Source of the DNA: an uncultured Salinicoccus sp.
GTDB taxonomy: Bacteria > Bacillota > Bacilli > Staphylococcales > Salinicoccaceae
DNA: 64,000 nt
Reading direction: 5' to 3'
Assembly: GCA_947494965.1 (NCBI GenBank)
Contig: CANLWV010000005.1
Coordinates: 1-64,000 of the forward strand
The stretch's first letter is position 1; each line of letters opens with the position of its first letter. The notes under the pieces are model-generated. The model made no database searches. It was not told where the DNA came from and saw only the letters and a list, made by a program, of their open reading frames with translations. Position numbers and translations under genes: made by a program. This document shows positions 62,781 through 64,000 of the stretch, in pieces.

Positions 62781-62820
62781 AAAAAGGCCGTCCCTGATAA
62801 GAAGAGGGACGGCCTTTTTT
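62781..62820. terminator. Bidirectional terminator
   Basis: Perfect 15-bp stem AAAAAGGCCGTCCCT with its complement around a nine-base loop, flanked by A-run and T-run. Confidence 0.93.
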
Positions 62821-62827
62821 GTGTGCG

Positions 62828-63220
62828 TTATGATAAATTGAGCTGCCATGTGACGCCAAACTGATCCTGTATCCAGGCGAATTGCCTCGAAAATCCGTAT
62901 TCATCCAAAGGCATGTGTATGGCGCCTTTCTTTTTGAGCTTTCTGTAATAGAGGTTGATTTCATCAGAAGACATGCATTCGATGAAAAATGACATGCTAG
63001 GGGTGAAGGTGAATTCTGCAGGTGTCTGGCTGTCCATCACCATGATCAGTTGGCCTTGTATCTGGATGGCACCCTGCATCACTTTACCAGCCATTTCAGG
63101 TGCATCCTCCCCGTAGTGGGTCAGCATGCGTATATGTGCATCTTTGAATGTTTCCTCGTAGTAGCGCATAGCCGCTTCAGCATTGCCCTGGAACATGAGG
63201 AATGGAGCGATTGATTTCAT
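62828..63220 (-). CDS. VOC family protein (PhnB-like)
   Basis: A 130-residue vicinal-oxygen-chelate/PhnB-type protein of two beta-alpha-beta-beta-beta repeats. It starts KSIAPFLMFQGNAEAAMRYYEETF and ends WIQDQFGVTWQLNLS, both typical of PhnB-like proteins. ATG 63220 follows AAAGGAGAG. Related proteins can be antibiotic-binding or glyoxalase-like; role unknown. Confidence 0.9.
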   Translation of the reverse strand: MKSIAPFLMFQGNAEAAMRYYEETFKDAHIRMLTHYGEDAPEMAGKVMQGAIQIQGQLIMVMDSQTPAEFTFTPSMSFFIECMSSDEINLYYRKLKKKGAIHMPLDEYGFSRQFAWIQDQFGVTWQLNLS

Positions 63221-63481
63221 GAAAACTCTCCTTTAGTTTACTTCATTATATCAAAGGACTTGATGGTGTACATGGAATGCCATCTATAAAGTGGCCGCAG
63301 ATTACATTAGCAGGTGTCGATGACAGCATGAAACCAAGGCGTCTACAATAGACCGATGATTCATGTTTTGTATCCATCCGACTCAGTGCTTCGGAATATG
63401 GTAGAATTCTAATTGTTGAAGTTTTTATAGAATATGGAGGGGAGGATATGGACAAATTGAATTTTGTTCATACATGATCAT

Positions 63482-64000
63482 ATGTTTAAAAAAGAAGAGA
63501 CAATTTCCTTTTTGACAGAACTGCTGTCGATCAACAGCCCTTCGGGGTATACGAAGCATGCGGTGGACTACGTGCGTGAGACGCTTGAAGAAGTGGGCTA
63601 TGATACGGAAACAACGCCGAAAGGCAACCTGATCGTCAGTGTGGCAGGTCAGGACACAAAACGCACCCGCGGGCTCAGTGCCCATATCGATACACTCGGT
63701 CTGATGGTGCGTTCGATCAATGATGACGGTACACTGTCCCTGACCAAGATCGGCGGACCGCTCACACCGACACTTGATGGTGAATACTGCGATATCATCA
63801 CACGTGATGACAAAGTGTTTACAGGGACGATCCTATCCAAGTCGCCATCGATCCATGTCTACAAAGATGCAGCGACTAAAGAGCGTGATATCGATAATCT
63901 TGTTGTAAAGCTGGATGAGCGTGTGAGCAGTAAAGAAGATGTAAAGGAATTGGGTATTCAGAACGGGGACATCATTGCCTATGATCCGAAATTCGTCGTT
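63482..64000 (+). CDS. M42 family metallopeptidase (5' part; runs off the window)
   Basis: An open frame from ATG 63482 to the window edge encodes the N-terminus of a glutamyl/leucyl aminopeptidase of family M42. SPSGYTKHAVDYVRETL is the conserved start, LSAHIDTLGLMV holds the first metal His-Asp, and a PDZ-like inserted domain begins near residue 75. The ribosome-binding site GGAGGGGAGG (63436-63445) instead serves ATG 63448, which opens a nine-codon frame (MDKLNFVHT) ending TGA 63475-63477, four bases before ATG 63482. The start is therefore uncertain. Confidence 0.85.
   Translation, partial: MFKKEETISFLTELLSINSPSGYTKHAVDYVRETLEEVGYDTETTPKGNLIVSVAGQDTKRTRGLSAHIDTLGLMVRSINDDGTLSLTKIGGPLTPTLDGEYCDIITRDDKVFTGTILSKSPSIHVYKDAATKERDIDNLVVKLDERVSSKEDVKELGIQNGDIIAYDPKFVV

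Overview
The window reads as a chromosomal segment of a low-to-moderate-GC Gram-positive coccus of the Staphylococcaceae. I infer something close to Salinicoccus or Jeotgalicoccus rather than Staphylococcus itself. The supporting signs are the block tsaE-tsaB-rimI-tsaD / ABC-F / rex, a SirTM ADP-ribosylation operon, class I aldolase, a MecA-type penicillin-binding protein, CIRCE-controlled groESL and strong AAGGAGG ribosome-binding sites with frequent TTG and GTG starts. No tRNA, rRNA, CRISPR array, IS element or prophage was seen. The last gene (M42 peptidase) runs off the right edge.

Layout. 0.1-2.7 kb: t6A operon. 2.7-2.95 kb: a cluster of DnaA-box-like sites. 2.95-6.7 kb: ABC-F ATPase (minus), then rex, tatA, tatC. 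6.7-9.1 kb: a GH32-fold protein lacking all three catalytic acids, then an RpiR regulator. 9.3-14.4 kb: acidic secreted protein with a degenerate LysM, oligoendopeptidase, two-domain PPK2, CPBP protease. 14.5-16.6 kb: groES-groEL with CIRCE and a CtsR-like site. 16.75-21.2 kb: an AT-rich, probably acquired block of TetR, ABC-2 exporter, DUF2200 and DUF4256 genes, with paired operators. 21.4-28.5 kb: sodium symporter, then the LLM oxidoreductase/LplA2/SirTM/macrodomain/GcvH-L operon divergent from an OYE reductase. 28.7-34.5 kb: acyltransferase, cytochrome oxidase genes, DUF4396 and two small ORFs. 34.6-39.5 kb: glpT with cre site and leader terminator, ferredoxin, NRDE protein, MecA-like PBP. 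39.6-43.7 kb: cold-shock protein, aldolase, GDPD, DoxX-like protein, a small membrane protein and a DUF606 transporter. 43.8-49.7 kb: nitroreductase, RND permease, CDF transporter, and pheA with a remarkable leader. 49.7-55.3 kb: ddl, pepT and two convergent DHA2 efflux pumps. 55.4-58.6 kb: copper locus (copB, YdhK lipoprotein, broken SHOCT gene). 58.6-64 kb: GNATs, DinB, DJ-1, methyltransferase, ElaA, an orphan small protein, a VOC protein and the start of an M42 peptidase.

Most noteworthy: (i) the pheA leader encodes a short peptide with a Phe-Phe-Phe-Ser-His-Phe run followed by five mutually exclusive RNA segments ending in a terminator, which is classical ribosome-mediated attenuation in a phylum that normally uses T-boxes; (ii) an intact GH32 pseudoenzyme cotranscribed with tatC and next to a sugar-phosphate-sensing regulator; (iii) a DnaA-box cluster between tsaD and the ABC-F gene; (iv) a perfect palindrome shared by the divergent promoters of the ADP-ribosylation operon; (v) leader hairpins upstream of csp and glpT and an internal terminator between tatA and tatC. 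All family assignments come from reading the translations. No database search was run.
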